Below are positions 32,626-42,367 of a DNA stretch of 64,000 bases, piece by piece. This stretch comes from Didymella arachidicola (Eukaryota; Ascomycota; Dothideomycetes; Pleosporales; Didymellaceae), in contig CM049993.1 of assembly GCA_016630955.3 (NCBI GenBank), positions 1 to 64,000 of the forward strand. The letters run 5' to 3'. The position numbers and the translations under genes were made by a program. Numbering within the stretch: the first letter of the stretch is position 1; each line of letters opens with the position of its first letter. Below the pieces are notes generated by a model, which saw only the letters and a program-made list of their open reading frames with translations, was not told where the DNA came from and made no database searches.

Positions 32626-33222
32626 ATGCCGAAGGATTCCGGAACACGAAAGCCGCGAGGCCCGCGCTCGCAGTCGTCCACTGAGGAGCGTCGTGCTCGT
32701 GCTCGTCGCGTTCAAGAGCGTTCGCTAGAAATGGCGTTCCGTTGTAAAAGGTGTGAAGAAAAGAACTTTCGGTGTTTTGTCGATACCGCTACTGGTCGAT
32801 GTGCTGGCTGCATCTCCGTGAAGGCGGAGTGTAGCTTGTTTGTTCCTGAAGGGGAATGGGAAAAGGTTGAGCAGGAGAAAGAAGAGAAGCGACTCGCACT
32901 CCTTCGTGCAGAGGCTGAGACTTCTCGTCTTCGTCTAGAGCTGGCGGAGGTTGAGAATCGTGAGCGTCAATTTGCGCGTCGTGATTTGGCGCTGCTGAAA
33001 GCGCAAGATCAGGCGCAAGAGGCGGAAAGTTCGAGTACCGCTACCGGCCCCCTTGTCTCCGATCCTTGGGCTGATCCTGGCTGGTTACAGGCTAACGATT
33101 CTTCTTTTGGTCTCTCGTCTGACCAACTCTTTGTTGACTTTCTTGCTGGAAACCCTGTGGATCCTGTGCCGTACTGGCCACAGAATTTCGATACTGCGTC
33201 AGCAACTGGCGGCAGTTCGTGA
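32626..33222 (+). CDS. Antisense Zn2Cys6-like protein inside gypsy
   Basis: 198 residues, encoded opposite to gag-pol between the pol end and the 3' LTR, overlapping the last 131 bases of pol. Cys 40, 43, 50, 59, 62 and 69 fit CX2CX6CX8CX2CX6C exactly, the fungal Zn(II)2Cys6 binuclear cluster. A basic N-terminus (ERRARARRVQ) precedes it and a Glu/Arg-rich coiled coil (about 75-130) follows, then a Pro/Ser-rich acidic tail. That is a DNA-binding head plus dimerisation helix, as in small transcription factors, without the large middle domain of Gal4-type regulators. The sequence upstream has TATA-like words (GATATATCG, CCTATAAGTA) between the LTR and the ATG, so it may have its own promoter. 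The role in the element is unknown. Confidence 0.72.
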   Translation: MPKDSGTRKPRGPRSQSSTEERRARARRVQERSLEMAFRCKRCEEKNFRCFVDTATGRCAGCISVKAECSLFVPEGEWEKVEQEKEEKRLALLRAEAETSRLRLELAEVENRERQFARRDLALLKAQDQAQEAESSSTATGPLVSDPWADPGWLQANDSSFGLSSDQLFVDFLAGNPVDPVPYWPQNFDTASATGGSS

Positions 33223-36200
33223 GGTTTGCTTCTGGTTCCCACGTGTTTTCCGAGTCCGGGTATCCTAACCACTTGACTAGGTATTCGTTGTTTTCTTTGG
33301 TTTTTCGATGTTTAATTACTTTCTCGACTTCCCACTCGTCCTGGCCGTCTGCCTGGTAGTGAAAGTCTTGCTGGATCGGCGTTCTAGGGTCGGCTGGTTC
33401 CAACAGCGAGATGTGGAACACTGGATGGATCTTTGCATCCTTGGGCAGCGCAAGTCGATAGTTGACTGGGCTGATTTGCTTGGAAATGAAAAATGGTCCG
33501 ACCTTGACTTTGTCCAGTTTTTTCGTTGGTCGCCGTGTGCGTAGGTTTTTCGTAAGGAGATACACTTTATCCCCCTCCTTTAGCAGAGGCGCCGTTTTTC
33601 GTTTCTTGTTAACATAAGAGATGCTCCGTGACTGAGCTTTAGCGATGTTATCGAGCGATTTTCTGTGTACTTCCTTCAGTGCTTCGACTGAGTTAATCGC
33701 TGATTCCGTTTGAATGTTACTGTCCAATGATCTGGTAAAGAGATTTGGGTGTCTCCCGTGGTTTGCAAAGAACGGCGTTACGCCTGTTGCTTCCGACAAT
33801 TTGTTATTGTACGCGATTTGTGCCATAGGTAGCAGTGAAACCCAGTTGTCTTGCTGCTGGTTGCAGTAGATGCGGAGGTACGTCTCCATTGTTTGGTTCA
33901 CTCGTTCCGTTTGGCCATCCGTCTGCGGATGATACGCGGTTGACAATTTTTTCTTGGTACCAATAGCTGCTAACAGCGTGGTCCAGTAGTTCGATGTAAA
34001 CAACTTGTCTCTATCGCTAATGATTGATTCGGAAATGCCGTGGTGTCGAACAATCCTATCCAGGTACACTCGTGCGAGCTGCTCTGCAGTGTAGCTGTGG
34101 CGGAAAGGCACAAACTCAGCGGCTTTCGTGAATCGATCCACTACAACGAAGATTGAGTCGTAGGTGTATCCTGTTACAGGATCCTTGGAGACAGGTAGCT
34201 GTGTAACGAAATCCATCGTAATGTTCGTCCATGGTGCCTTTGGCGGCTCCATTGCCTGTGCTTCTCCATACTTGGCGTGCGTGCTGTGTTTGTTCTGTTG
34301 ACAGCTTACGCAATTCTTGATGAACTTGGCGACCTTGTCGCGCATGTTCGGGAACTCGTAATGTCTCTTGATGAGTTCCATTGTTCTGGTGATACCGGGG
34401 TGTCCATGAAGCGGGTCATCGTGGTGACTGCTTATGACTTCTTCCTCCAGTTCCTCTGGTACCTGTGATGGTACATGATGCTCTTGACGTACTAGCATCA
34501 TATTGTTGAGCTGCTGGGACGGTCCTAACGATCCGTCGCTATTAACGCCAAGAATCGCCGATTCGTTGATCGTCTTGGATCCTGCGAGGTCGTGTCGTCG
34601 ACTGAGTGCGTCGGCTCTACCGTTGTCCTTTCCTGGTGTATAGAGGATCTTGAACTTATATTGTCCGAGGGTCTCAGACCATCGTACTTGTCGTCTGTTC
34701 AATACCTTTGTTGTCGTGAAATGTACCAGGTTTTTGTGATCCGTGTAGATCGTAAGTTCCGAACAACTTTCAGCGTAGACTCGCCAATGTTCTAGGGCAG
34801 ATACGATCGCGAGCAGTTCTTTGTCGTGTACGTCGTATCGTTCTTCGGGTCCTGAGAACTTGCGTGAGTAGTAGGCAATCGGGTGCCATTGACCATCTCG
34901 TTCCTGTGTGATGCATGCTCCTAATGCCAGATCTGAGGCATCTGTTTCCATTCGTAGCGGTTCTCCGCTCCTGAATGTAACCAACGTGGGTGGATCTATA
35001 CAAGCCTGTTTCAACGTTTCAAAAGCTTTGTCCTGATCCTCGCCCCACTTGAAGGGTGTGTCCTTCCGCGTAAGTTTCGTAAGCGGCAAGGCCTTCGTGG
35101 AGTAATCCTTGATGAAGCGTCGGTTGAAGTTGACAAACCCAAGGAACTCTTGGATGTTCTTGACGGTTTTGGGTGTTGGCCAATCCTTCACAACCTGAAT
35201 CTTTGCTTGGCTCATCTTGACTCCATATCGTCCCACTACAAACCCTAGGAATTCGACTTCCTCCTTGTGCCACTCGCACTTCTCGGGTTTTAAGCGTAGG
35301 TGCGCTGCTCCTAGGCAGACAAGCACTTGTCGTACGTGTTCGACATGCTCTTCTAGTGTTTTGCTGTACACTAGGATGTCATCGAGGTACGCCACCACGG
35401 TAATGTCCAAGTGTGCCCTTAGCACGTTGTTGATTAGGGCTTGACATGTCGCTGGTGCGTTGGTGAGCCCGAACGGCATAACCAAATACTCGTAATGACC
35501 ATAACGGGTTCTAAACGCCGTCTTCCATTCTTCGCCCTCCTTCATGCGGATGAGGTTGTATGCTCCTCTTAAGTCTAACGCAGTGAAGTACTGTGCTCCT
35601 GCTAACCGATCCTGAAGTTCGCTGATGTTCGGTAGCGGGTAACGATTCTTGATCGTGATATCGTTGAGCTTTCGGTAATCGATACAAGGTCGTAGCTTGC
35701 CATCTTTCTTTGGTACGAATAGAACGGGAAATCCTGCTGGGGATTCTGATTCTCGAATGAATCCTTTGTCGAGGTTCTCCTTAAGGTAGTTGCGCAGCTC
35801 CTCAAGTTCCTTTTCTGACATCTGGTATATGGGCCCGAATGGGGGCTTCTTGCCTGGCTCGAGCTTAATCTCGTGGTCCCATTCTTGGTGCTGCGGTAAT
35901 GCCTTCGCAGTCTTCTCATCGCGGAAGAGGTCTATAAACTCTCTGTATTCGTCCGGGATGTCAGGAGTTGTACTGTCCTCCTTAACCGTCGCTTTGTGAT
36001 CCTGGGGCTGGTTGGTATCTGCGCGGTCGACCGCTCTAACTTGGCGCGTCTTGTTCGAAGAGATGTTGTTAATCTCCTTCTCATCCACCAGCTGCGTCGT
36101 GAGCTGCGCGGGTCGCTGTCCGGGTGTACCTGATCCGTGACACGTGAGCGTTATTCGCTGGTTCTTCCAGTCGATCCATGGATTGTGCTCTCTTAACCAA

Positions 36201-36670
36201 GGGAGTCCTAATATGATATCATGGGCGGCCGTTCCCAGAACATCTAGGTCTATCAATTCCTCGTGGTTGAATACTTTCAGACGTCGCTGTACCACTTCGT
36301 GGGTCACAGTCGACTCTCCTGGCATTGGTTCTCCGTTGGCTACTCGTAAAGGGTATGGTTCCTCCTTTCTTCGCTTCTGCAAGCCTGCTTGCGCGATAGC
36401 GGATTGAGACACGTAGTTGCTCTGTGCTCCTGAGTCCAACAATGCCGTCATCCTGGTGCCTTCTAGCACAACAGGGAATTTGATGAGGGACTGGGCCTCA
36501 TTGGAATCCTGACGTCGATTCCGGGAGCCCTGGACTGCGTTGAGAAAAAGCTCTCGTCCGGGTCGTCCTTGGCGTCCGTTTGCCATATGTCTAAAAAAGA
36601 CTCGTCCTGGGGCATGAAACCGCTCAGGCGTTTTAGCGTCTCGTGGTTCCTGCACTTCGGATGGAAGCAC
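33092..36670 (-). CDS. pol: Gypsy pol: protease-RT-RNase H-integrase-chromodomain
   Basis: An open frame of 1,192 codons. The aspartic protease has ALLDSGAQS (residues 76-84). The reverse transcriptase has AYLDDILVYS, with YLDD at 428-431. RNase H has the DASDLALGA and TDHKNLVHF region. The integrase has an H-H-C-C zinc region (HPGITRT..CVSCQQNK) and a DDE core (TMDFVTQLP, VVVDRFTKAA, STAYHPQTDGQTERVNQ). A C-terminal chromodomain (about 1,110-1,155) has YLVKWLGYPDSENTWEP. Chromodomains guide insertion to marked chromatin in chromoviruses. Pol is in the frame reached from gag by a -1 shift within the 208-base overlap (36,670-36,463). No disabling mutation is visible. Confidence 0.94.
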   Translation of the reverse strand: MLPSEVQEPRDAKTPERFHAPGRVFFRHMANGRQGRPGRELFLNAVQGSRNRRQDSNEAQSLIKFPVVLEGTRMTALLDSGAQSNYVSQSAIAQAGLQKRRKEEPYPLRVANGEPMPGESTVTHEVVQRRLKVFNHEELIDLDVLGTAAHDIILGLPWLREHNPWIDWKNQRITLTCHGSGTPGQRPAQLTTQLVDEKEINNISSNKTRQVRAVDRADTNQPQDHKATVKEDSTTPDIPDEYREFIDLFRDEKTAKALPQHQEWDHEIKLEPGKKPPFGPIYQMSEKELEELRNYLKENLDKGFIRESESPAGFPVLFVPKKDGKLRPCIDYRKLNDITIKNRYPLPNISELQDRLAGAQYFTALDLRGAYNLIRMKEGEEWKTAFRTRYGHYEYLVMPFGLTNAPATCQALINNVLRAHLDITVVAYLDDILVYSKTLEEHVEHVRQVLVCLGAAHLRLKPEKCEWHKEEVEFLGFVVGRYGVKMSQAKIQVVKDWPTPKTVKNIQEFLGFVNFNRRFIKDYSTKALPLTKLTRKDTPFKWGEDQDKAFETLKQACIDPPTLVTFRSGEPLRMETDASDLALGACITQERDGQWHPIAYYSRKFSGPEERYDVHDKELLAIVSALEHWRVYAESCSELTIYTDHKNLVHFTTTKVLNRRQVRWSETLGQYKFKILYTPGKDNGRADALSRRHDLAGSKTINESAILGVNSDGSLGPSQQLNNMMLVRQEHHVPSQVPEELEEEVISSHHDDPLHGHPGITRTMELIKRHYEFPNMRDKVAKFIKNCVSCQQNKHSTHAKYGEAQAMEPPKAPWTNITMDFVTQLPVSKDPVTGYTYDSIFVVVDRFTKAAEFVPFRHSYTAEQLARVYLDRIVRHHGISESIISDRDKLFTSNYWTTLLAAIGTKKKLSTAYHPQTDGQTERVNQTMETYLRIYCNQQQDNWVSLLPMAQIAYNNKLSEATGVTPFFANHGRHPNLFTRSLDSNIQTESAINSVEALKEVHRKSLDNIAKAQSRSISYVNKKRKTAPLLKEGDKVYLLTKNLRTRRPTKKLDKVKVGPFFISKQISPVNYRLALPKDAKIHPVFHISLLEPADPRTPIQQDFHYQADGQDEWEVEKVIKHRKTKENNEYLVKWLGYPDSENTWEPEANLTNCRQLLTQYRNSVASTAQDPQGFQQESQQRVGQTRDQKKNR

Positions 36671-38715
36671 TCAGCCCATTCTTGGCCGTAGCACCTCTCG
36701 TTTTGGACCATGTGCATGTTGAATATGTCTTCCACACATTCAATTCTTGGAAAGTGGAGATTCGTGCGTTTATCCCACAAGTGCTCTGCGCAATAGGTAT
36801 CCGTACATTCCCACCAGTATTCCTCGCAGCCCTCGGGCTTACTCGGAAACCATCCACTGTTCAGTTTGTACTGTCTGTGGTCTTCGCAGGCTTCGTGGTA
36901 GCACTGCGTAGGTGGTAGTCGAGGATGGTACGGGTTTCGAATATCCTGGAACAGCTTCAACGTATAGCTCGGCGTTGGCAAAGCGGGCTGTCGGTCGAAG
37001 TCGGGTTCGTCTCGACTTCGAGCGTATAAGTTGTAGTCGTCCAGCTGTTGCTGAGTTGCAGAGTTGCTTTCTTTCCAGCGGATAAAGTCTTCCGTGTGCC
37101 ATTCTTTGTTGGTTTTCTGTGCATTGGCTACCTGTTGGTCGAATCTCTTAAGTGCTTCGGGGTCACCGAGCAAGTACCGTCTTGACCGTTGAATATTTTC
37201 TTCCGTCATCCAATCACGGACAGACTCGACATCCTGTAGGCTTGGTGTCTGAATAGTGACGGATGACGCTTCTCCCTTGTGCTCTGGGATGTTGTTGACA
37301 ATGGTCAAGTTTATCGTTGGTACTTGAGGTTCTTGGAAGACAGGAGTCTGGGTGGATTGGTCGCGCGAGACCATCATGTCCTGACTATGTTGTGCTCTGT
37401 CGCATACAATTAAACGTTTCCCTTCCTTTGAATAGTACTTGTCGTTGAGCCGGAAAAAGGAATCGTAGTATCGTTTGCCAACAATAGCGCTGCCGTCCTT
37501 AATGTCGCACTCTACCACATGGTGTTGACGGGGATCATTGTCAATCCACTCTTCCTTAGGGTAGGGTGTTGGTGACCGGATTTGCTTGCTTGGAGCATCC
37601 TCATCGGACTCCTCGATGTAGTCGTTGTCAAGTCCGGAAGTGGGGTCTTCCATGAGACGTCCCATCTCATTAGTAACGACCTCCCACTCTTGGTCGCCGC
37701 TGTCGTCATGAGCCAGCATGTTCAGCTGTCTGGTCACTTTGTTCTTCATGCGACAGTCGCGGGCGTAGTGGCCTGTCTTGCCACAGCCGTAACAAGTCAC
37801 TGAAGACTTATCACCGCGGTTGTTACTACCCTTCTTTTTCTCATTCCATCGTTCAGGTCCTTTGTTAATGTTGGAGAGGTCCATTGCTGCAGGACCGTAG
37901 TATCCACTGTTCGTATCGTTGTGGACACGGCGTCCCATGTTGGCTTGGTAAAGGCCACCACGTTGACCACGGCGGTAGTTGTTGTTGCGCCACTGGTTGC
38001 GTGGAGCCTGGGGTGGGCGAGCGACCTGAGTCACGACTCGCACACGAGGGTCCTCTCGTAATTCTTGTTGAAGGTCGTAGAGCTTGACGTCGATACTGAT
38101 TGCTTTGTTTACTAACGCGTCGAAGGTATCGGTAGCTGCGGCAGTCCGCATGAGCTCTTCCTTGACCTTGGGCTTAAGGCCTTGTTTGAACATGGTCATC
38201 AGCGCAACGTCGTCCCAGCCGGTGAACGTAGCTACTTGCTGAAACTTAGCAGCGTAGTCGGCGGCGGACGCAGTTTGTCGGATGCGCTGAATCTCGCGTC
38301 GGGCGATGGTTGGTTCGTTGTGTACTCCAAATACTTGGCGAATCTGTTCCTTGAACAGATCGAAGTCTTCGATCCATGGGTCGATGTCTGCTGAGTTGCT
38401 TGCTCCGTCGTGGTAACGGCGAATAAAGGGTTTGATCCAAGTGAACGCGCGATCCTTCATAAACGTACTCACAAAAGTGACACGTTTCTCCTCTGGGATG
38501 CGTTCTCCTTGGAACATGAAAAACAGATCGAACTTCATGAGCCAGTCTTCCAGCTTGTCGCGAGTGCCATCAAAGGCCTCGGGTTTAGCCACTGGGTAAA
38601 CACTGGTAGGGGCAGGCGCCGCTGCCTCCTCGTCCATGTCGAGATCGTCATCAGCCGTACGGCGTGATGCGTTGGAGTTGCTTGGGGTAGCACGGGATCC
38701 TGAGGTAGTACTCAT
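36463..38715 (-). CDS. gag: Gypsy gag capsid-nucleocapsid protein
   Basis: About 750 residues from ATG 38,715 (MSTTSGSRATP). The capsid part has the retrotransposon-gag signature (FDGTRDKLEDWLMKFDLFF, then FKEQIRQVFG and YAAKFQQVATFTGW). A single CCHC knuckle, CYGCGKTGHYARDC, follows a basic Asn/Arg/Gly-rich stretch. A long C-terminal extension is Cys/His/Trp-containing and of unknown role. It packages element RNA. The start is some 18 bases inside the 5' LTR border, leaving almost no leader. Gag and pol overlap in different frames, so a -1 frameshift is the likely way to make Gag-Pol. Confidence 0.92.
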   Translation of the reverse strand: MSTTSGSRATPSNSNASRRTADDDLDMDEEAAAPAPTSVYPVAKPEAFDGTRDKLEDWLMKFDLFFMFQGERIPEEKRVTFVSTFMKDRAFTWIKPFIRRYHDGASNSADIDPWIEDFDLFKEQIRQVFGVHNEPTIARREIQRIRQTASAADYAAKFQQVATFTGWDDVALMTMFKQGLKPKVKEELMRTAAATDTFDALVNKAISIDVKLYDLQQELREDPRVRVVTQVARPPQAPRNQWRNNNYRRGQRGGLYQANMGRRVHNDTNSGYYGPAAMDLSNINKGPERWNEKKKGSNNRGDKSSVTCYGCGKTGHYARDCRMKNKVTRQLNMLAHDDSGDQEWEVVTNEMGRLMEDPTSGLDNDYIEESDEDAPSKQIRSPTPYPKEEWIDNDPRQHHVVECDIKDGSAIVGKRYYDSFFRLNDKYYSKEGKRLIVCDRAQHSQDMMVSRDQSTQTPVFQEPQVPTINLTIVNNIPEHKGEASSVTIQTPSLQDVESVRDWMTEENIQRSRRYLLGDPEALKRFDQQVANAQKTNKEWHTEDFIRWKESNSATQQQLDDYNLYARSRDEPDFDRQPALPTPSYTLKLFQDIRNPYHPRLPPTQCYHEACEDHRQYKLNSGWFPSKPEGCEEYWWECTDTYCAEHLWDKRTNLHFPRIECVEDIFNMHMVQNERCYGQEWAECFHPKCRNHETLKRLSGFMPQDESFLDIWQTDAKDDPDESFFSTQSRAPGIDVRIPMRPSPSSNSLLC

Positions 38716-38732
38716 CTTGGGGGTGTTCAAAA

Positions 38733-39212
38733 TGTTGAAGTCGTACTTTAAGCAAAGCTCGTAAGCACTAATTCTATTGGTTCTCGGGGATGAGTACGGT
38801 GACAGGAAGCCGAAGGGGTTGGTTGCAATAAGGTGTACAGATACGATCTGTCAGTCTTGAGAGCAGGGTAACGATGAGTAGTACAGAGTAGACTGTCTAG
38901 CTCGAAGGTTGGGTTTGAGATCCAAAGACAAACTTTAACTTAGGATTGAACACGAACTGTAAGAGTTGTGTTCCTACTAGATTATATAGTGAAGGTAATG
39001 GAGGTCATCCCAAGGGTTGTGCCATCCCCGGAGGTCTTGCCATCCCGGAGGTCGTGCCATCCCCGGAGGTCATGCCATCCCCGGAGGTCATGCCATCCCG
39101 GAGGTCACGTCTTGGCGGGATGCCATCCCGGAGTCCCGTGATTGGTGACACGCTGTCATCCTTAGCGATGCCCCGCTTCCTATCAGTACCTCGCAACTCG
39201 GAGATCGTAACA
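38733..39212 (-). repeat. Gypsy 5' LTR
   Basis: 480 bp, essentially identical to the 3' LTR. It drives transcription leftward into gag. It contains the same tandem GGGATGGCATGACC units. Confidence 0.92.
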
Positions 39213-40184
39213 ACTGTTAGCAGCCACTAGTTGCTGATTATTAATGGTCATAGGAGCCATAACACTGCAGAATTCGCGCAATACTGCAAGGATTAGAAGA
39301 TTATAATCCTATGCATGCCTCCGCACTCATCGCACCTCCTTTAGCTACTTAATGTGGCTTGTTTTGGCCCTCTAAAGAAGGCGTACAGGGATAAGGTTAA
39401 TTAGCTTATACACAACTAGATTAACTACATTACAAAGCAGGAGTTCCTCCTATGCTTTATAGCAGCTTATAACAAAGCTATAACCTCTAGCAACATCTAG
39501 GGAGGGTTCTAAGGGGCCGGATTAGCTCTATTTAACCTAGATCGCGTTATATCAACCCTAAATGTGAGGCTGCGCACCCCATCGCCACTACTCCCCTTAA
39601 ACAGCCCGCTCTGGCAGTCGCAAACCCCAAGCAATACCCTAGAATTCGGGTCCTAATTAACGCTTGTGAAGAAGAGGATTTAGAGGCATGTAGACAGCTT
39701 ACCAACCTCTATAGTAGAAGCGTTTAAGAAGGTGTCAAAGGGGGCAGCAATTGTTGCGCACAAGCTGGCTTTGGCACAACAGGAGAACGCTGCGCTTGAC
39801 GCAGCTCTAGCAGCTGCTACAGAACGTAAATCGCGCAAAAGAAGGCATATCTAGACAGAGGGAAGCCTCACGGTTGAAGAGGGCTAGCGGCGGACTACTC
39901 TATTAGAGTTTGGCGCGCGTAGTGATGGAAAGAAGAGGAAGACGCAGGTGCGTGCTGAAGGAGGTAAACCATCCCAACGACGCTGTGGACGGTGCGGAGA
40001 GGGTGGGCACAACGCACGAACGTGCAATAATAGAGCAGAAGAGGTCCCTAAGTAATATTACAGCTTGTTTTGCCTTATGCAGGGCTAATTTGTGGTGTTC
40101 TAGGCTATAATGTAGGTGTTTTTGGTGGGGTCTTAGCAAAAGTGCGCCGCTCGCCCATGTGCGCCGCTCGCCCGTGATGTACGT
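39213..40184 (+). mobile_element. Pogo/Fot1 fragment (copy D), 3' half
   Basis: Matches the second half of copy C (from about 41,187 on), beginning exactly at the gypsy LTR border inside the transposase (around CACTGTTGGCACC in copy C) and ending with a terminal repeat ..CCGTGATGTACGT before TA (40,185-40,186). It has more stops and C-to-T changes than copy C. Its end has the doubled motif GGGCGAGCGGCGCAC. The 5' half is absent on the far side of the gypsy element. Stretch 40,187-40,295 is AT-rich with no feature. Confidence 0.85.
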
Positions 40185-40295
40185 TAAAGCTAAGAGTAGC
40201 TTATTATTTATAATATCTATAACCTACTAAAGACCTTAAATAACTAGTAGAGTATAATACTATAGGTATAGAAGGTGTTAAGGTATTACTAGATA

Positions 40296-42161
40296 ACGTA
40301 CATCACGGGCGAGCGGACCACATGGGCGAGCGGACCACTTTTGCCAAGACCCCACCAAAATCACCCCTTTACACCAATGCCACCCCAACAAGAACAGTTT
40401 AACGCGTTAAAAGAGCGTCAGATACAGCTTGCACTTGAAGCTCTTAAACGCGACGCGAAACTCTCAGAGCGACGCGCTGCAGCTATCTTCAGCGTCTCTC
40501 GAACTACACTACACCAACGACGCGCTGGACGACCTTCACGCATTGATACTATGGCCAACTCACGGAATCTGATCAATACTGAGGAGGAGGTGATTGTTAC
40601 GCATATACTTGAGCTGTCCAAGCAAGGACGGCCTCCCCAGCTCGCAGATGTGACTGATATCGCCAATTCTCTGCGAAAAGAGCGCGGTTTGGCCCCTGTT
40701 GGCTCAAACTGGGCCAGCACGTTCGTTTCGCGTCAGGAGGAGCTTAAAGTAGTGTTCAATCGCAAGTACGACTACAAAAGAGCCCTGTGTGAGGATCCTG
40801 AGGTTATACAGGGCTGGTTTGACCTTGTAGCCAATACCAAAGCCAAGTATGGCATCTAGGACGACGACACGTACAACTTCGACGAGACAGGCTTCATGAT
40901 GGGCCAGATAAGCTCCGGAGCAGTCGTTACAGCTTCAGAGAACCGTGGACGGGCAAAAGCAGTCCAGCCAGGCAATCGCGAGTGGATAACGGTCATCTAG
41001 GGCATTAATGCCACAGGGTGGGCAATCCCGCCCTACATCATCTTCAAAGCCCGCCGCCACCAGTCTAACTGGTAGAAAGATGATGACCTGCCCCAGGATT
41101 GGACTGTTGCTGTCTCTAAGAACGGCTGGACTACCAACGAGCTTGGTTTTGACTGGTTAAAGCACTTTGACAAGCATACAAAGACGCGCACTGTTGGCAC
41201 CTACCGTATGCTGATTATTGACGGCCATGAGAGCCACAACTCTAAGGAATTTAAGCAATACTGCAAGGACAACAAGATTATAGGTCTATGCATGCCTGCG
41301 CACTCGTCACACCTCCTACAGCCACTTAATGTGGCTTGTTTTGGCCCTCTAAAGAAGGCGTACAGGGATAAGGTCAATCAGCTTATACACAACTAGATTA
41401 ACCACATTATAAAGCAGGAGTTCCTCCTATGCTTTATAGCAGCTTATAACAAAGCTATAACCTCTAGCAACATCTAGGGAGGGTTCTAAGGGGCTGGATT
41501 AGCTCTATTTAACCTAGATCGCGTTATATCAACCCTAAATGTGAGGCTGCGCACCCCATCGCCACTACTCCCCTTAAACAGCCCGCTCTGGCAGTCGCAA
41601 ACCCCAAGCAATACCCTAGAATTCGGGTCCTAATTAACGCTTGTGAAGAAGAGGATTTAGAGGCATGTAGACAGCTTACCAACCTCTATGGTTGAAGCGT
41701 TTGAGAAGGTGTTAAAGGGGGCAGCAATTGTTGCGCACAAGCTGGCTTTGGCACAACGGGAGAACGCTGCGCTTCACGCAGCTCTAGCAGCTGCTACAGA
41801 ACGTAAATCGCGCAAAAGAAGGCATATCCAGACAGAGGGAAGCCTCACGGTTGAAGAGGGCCAGCGGCGGACTGCTCTATCAGAGTTTGGCGCGCGTAGT
41901 GATGGAAAGAAGAGGAAGACGCAGGTGCGTGGTGACAGAGGTGAACCATCTCAACAACGCTGTGGACAGTGCAGAAAGAGTGGGCACAACTCGCAAACGT
42001 GCAAGAATAGAGCAGAAGAGGTCTCTAAGTAATACTATAGCTTGTTTTGCCTTATGCAGGGCTAATTTGTGGTGTTCTGGGCTATAACGTGGGTGATTTT
42101 GGTGGGGTCTTGGCAAAAGTGGTCCGCTCGCCCATGTGGTCCGCTCGCCCGTGATGTACGT
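40296..42161 (+). mobile_element. Pogo/Fot1 element, RIP-damaged (copy C)
   Basis: 1,866 bp with TA flanks (40,294-40,295; 42,162-42,163). Both ends read ACGTACATCACGGGCGAGCG inverted, each holding GGGCGAGCGGACCAC twice, then CTTTTGCCAAGACCCCACC. The size equals copy B. It lies inside or next to another pogo end (copy E). Confidence 0.9.
40341..42032 (+). pseudogene. Fot1-type transposase, many RIP stops
   Basis: The N-terminal frame (40,341-40,859) holds the HTH and RRAGRPSR region and ends at a TAG just before DDTYNFDETGFMMG. The rest is readable in the same frame through at least six further TAG codons, all derivable from CAG, TGG or similar by C-to-T/G-to-A. The third catalytic Asp is changed: HLLQPLNVACF instead of LQPLD, a G-to-A mutation that would destroy activity. 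The last frame (41,688-42,032) has the coiled coil, KSRKRRHI and a CCHC-like knuckle (CGQCRKSGHNSQTC). Likely start is the inner ATG at about 40,377. Confidence 0.85.
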
Positions 42162-42163
42162 TA

Positions 42164-42351
42164 GCTGCAGCGCGTTGCAGGGAGAGGTTCGCGTCTTGTT
42201 TAAGAGCTTAAAGCGCAAGCTGTATCTAAGCTTCTTTTAACGCGTCTAGTTGGCGTTAATTAGAAGGCATTAAGATAGTGATAGTGTTTTGGTCTGGTCT
42301 TGGCAAAAGTGGGCGACTCGCCCGTGTGGGCGACTCGCCCGTGAGGTACGT
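42164..42351 (-). mobile_element. Pogo end fragment (copy E)
   Basis: The first roughly 190 bp of a minus-oriented pogo: start of a transposase (the LALQALKQD..LSLQRAA region in degenerate form) and a terminal repeat ACGTACCTCACGGGCGAGTC holding GGGCGAGTCGCCCAC twice. Its other end is missing. TA follows at 42,352-42,353, only 15 bases from the stop codon of the neighbouring monooxygenase. Confidence 0.8.
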
Positions 42352-42367
42352 TAACGTTATATTAAAC

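Larger units (their letters stand above)
32016..39212 (-). mobile_element. Complete chromovirus-type gypsy LTR element
   Basis: A 7.2-kb Ty3/gypsy retrotransposon on the minus strand with two 480-bp LTRs that I see differing at a single base (G/A near 32,097 versus 38,814). It has gag and pol with chromodomain, plus an extra antisense gene between pol and the 3' LTR. Near-identical LTRs and open frames point to recent insertion. The outer five bases (GGTTG left, ACTGT right) do not match, so no target duplication is visible. The right flank continues a pogo copy whose other half is missing on the left. I saw no clear tRNA primer site next to the 5' LTR. Confidence 0.92.

Noticed and set aside
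32626..33222. Zn2Cys6 protein as regulator of the metabolite cluster
   Set aside because: It lies within the gypsy element between its pol and LTR, 9 kb from the cluster, with no pathway link; treated as element cargo.
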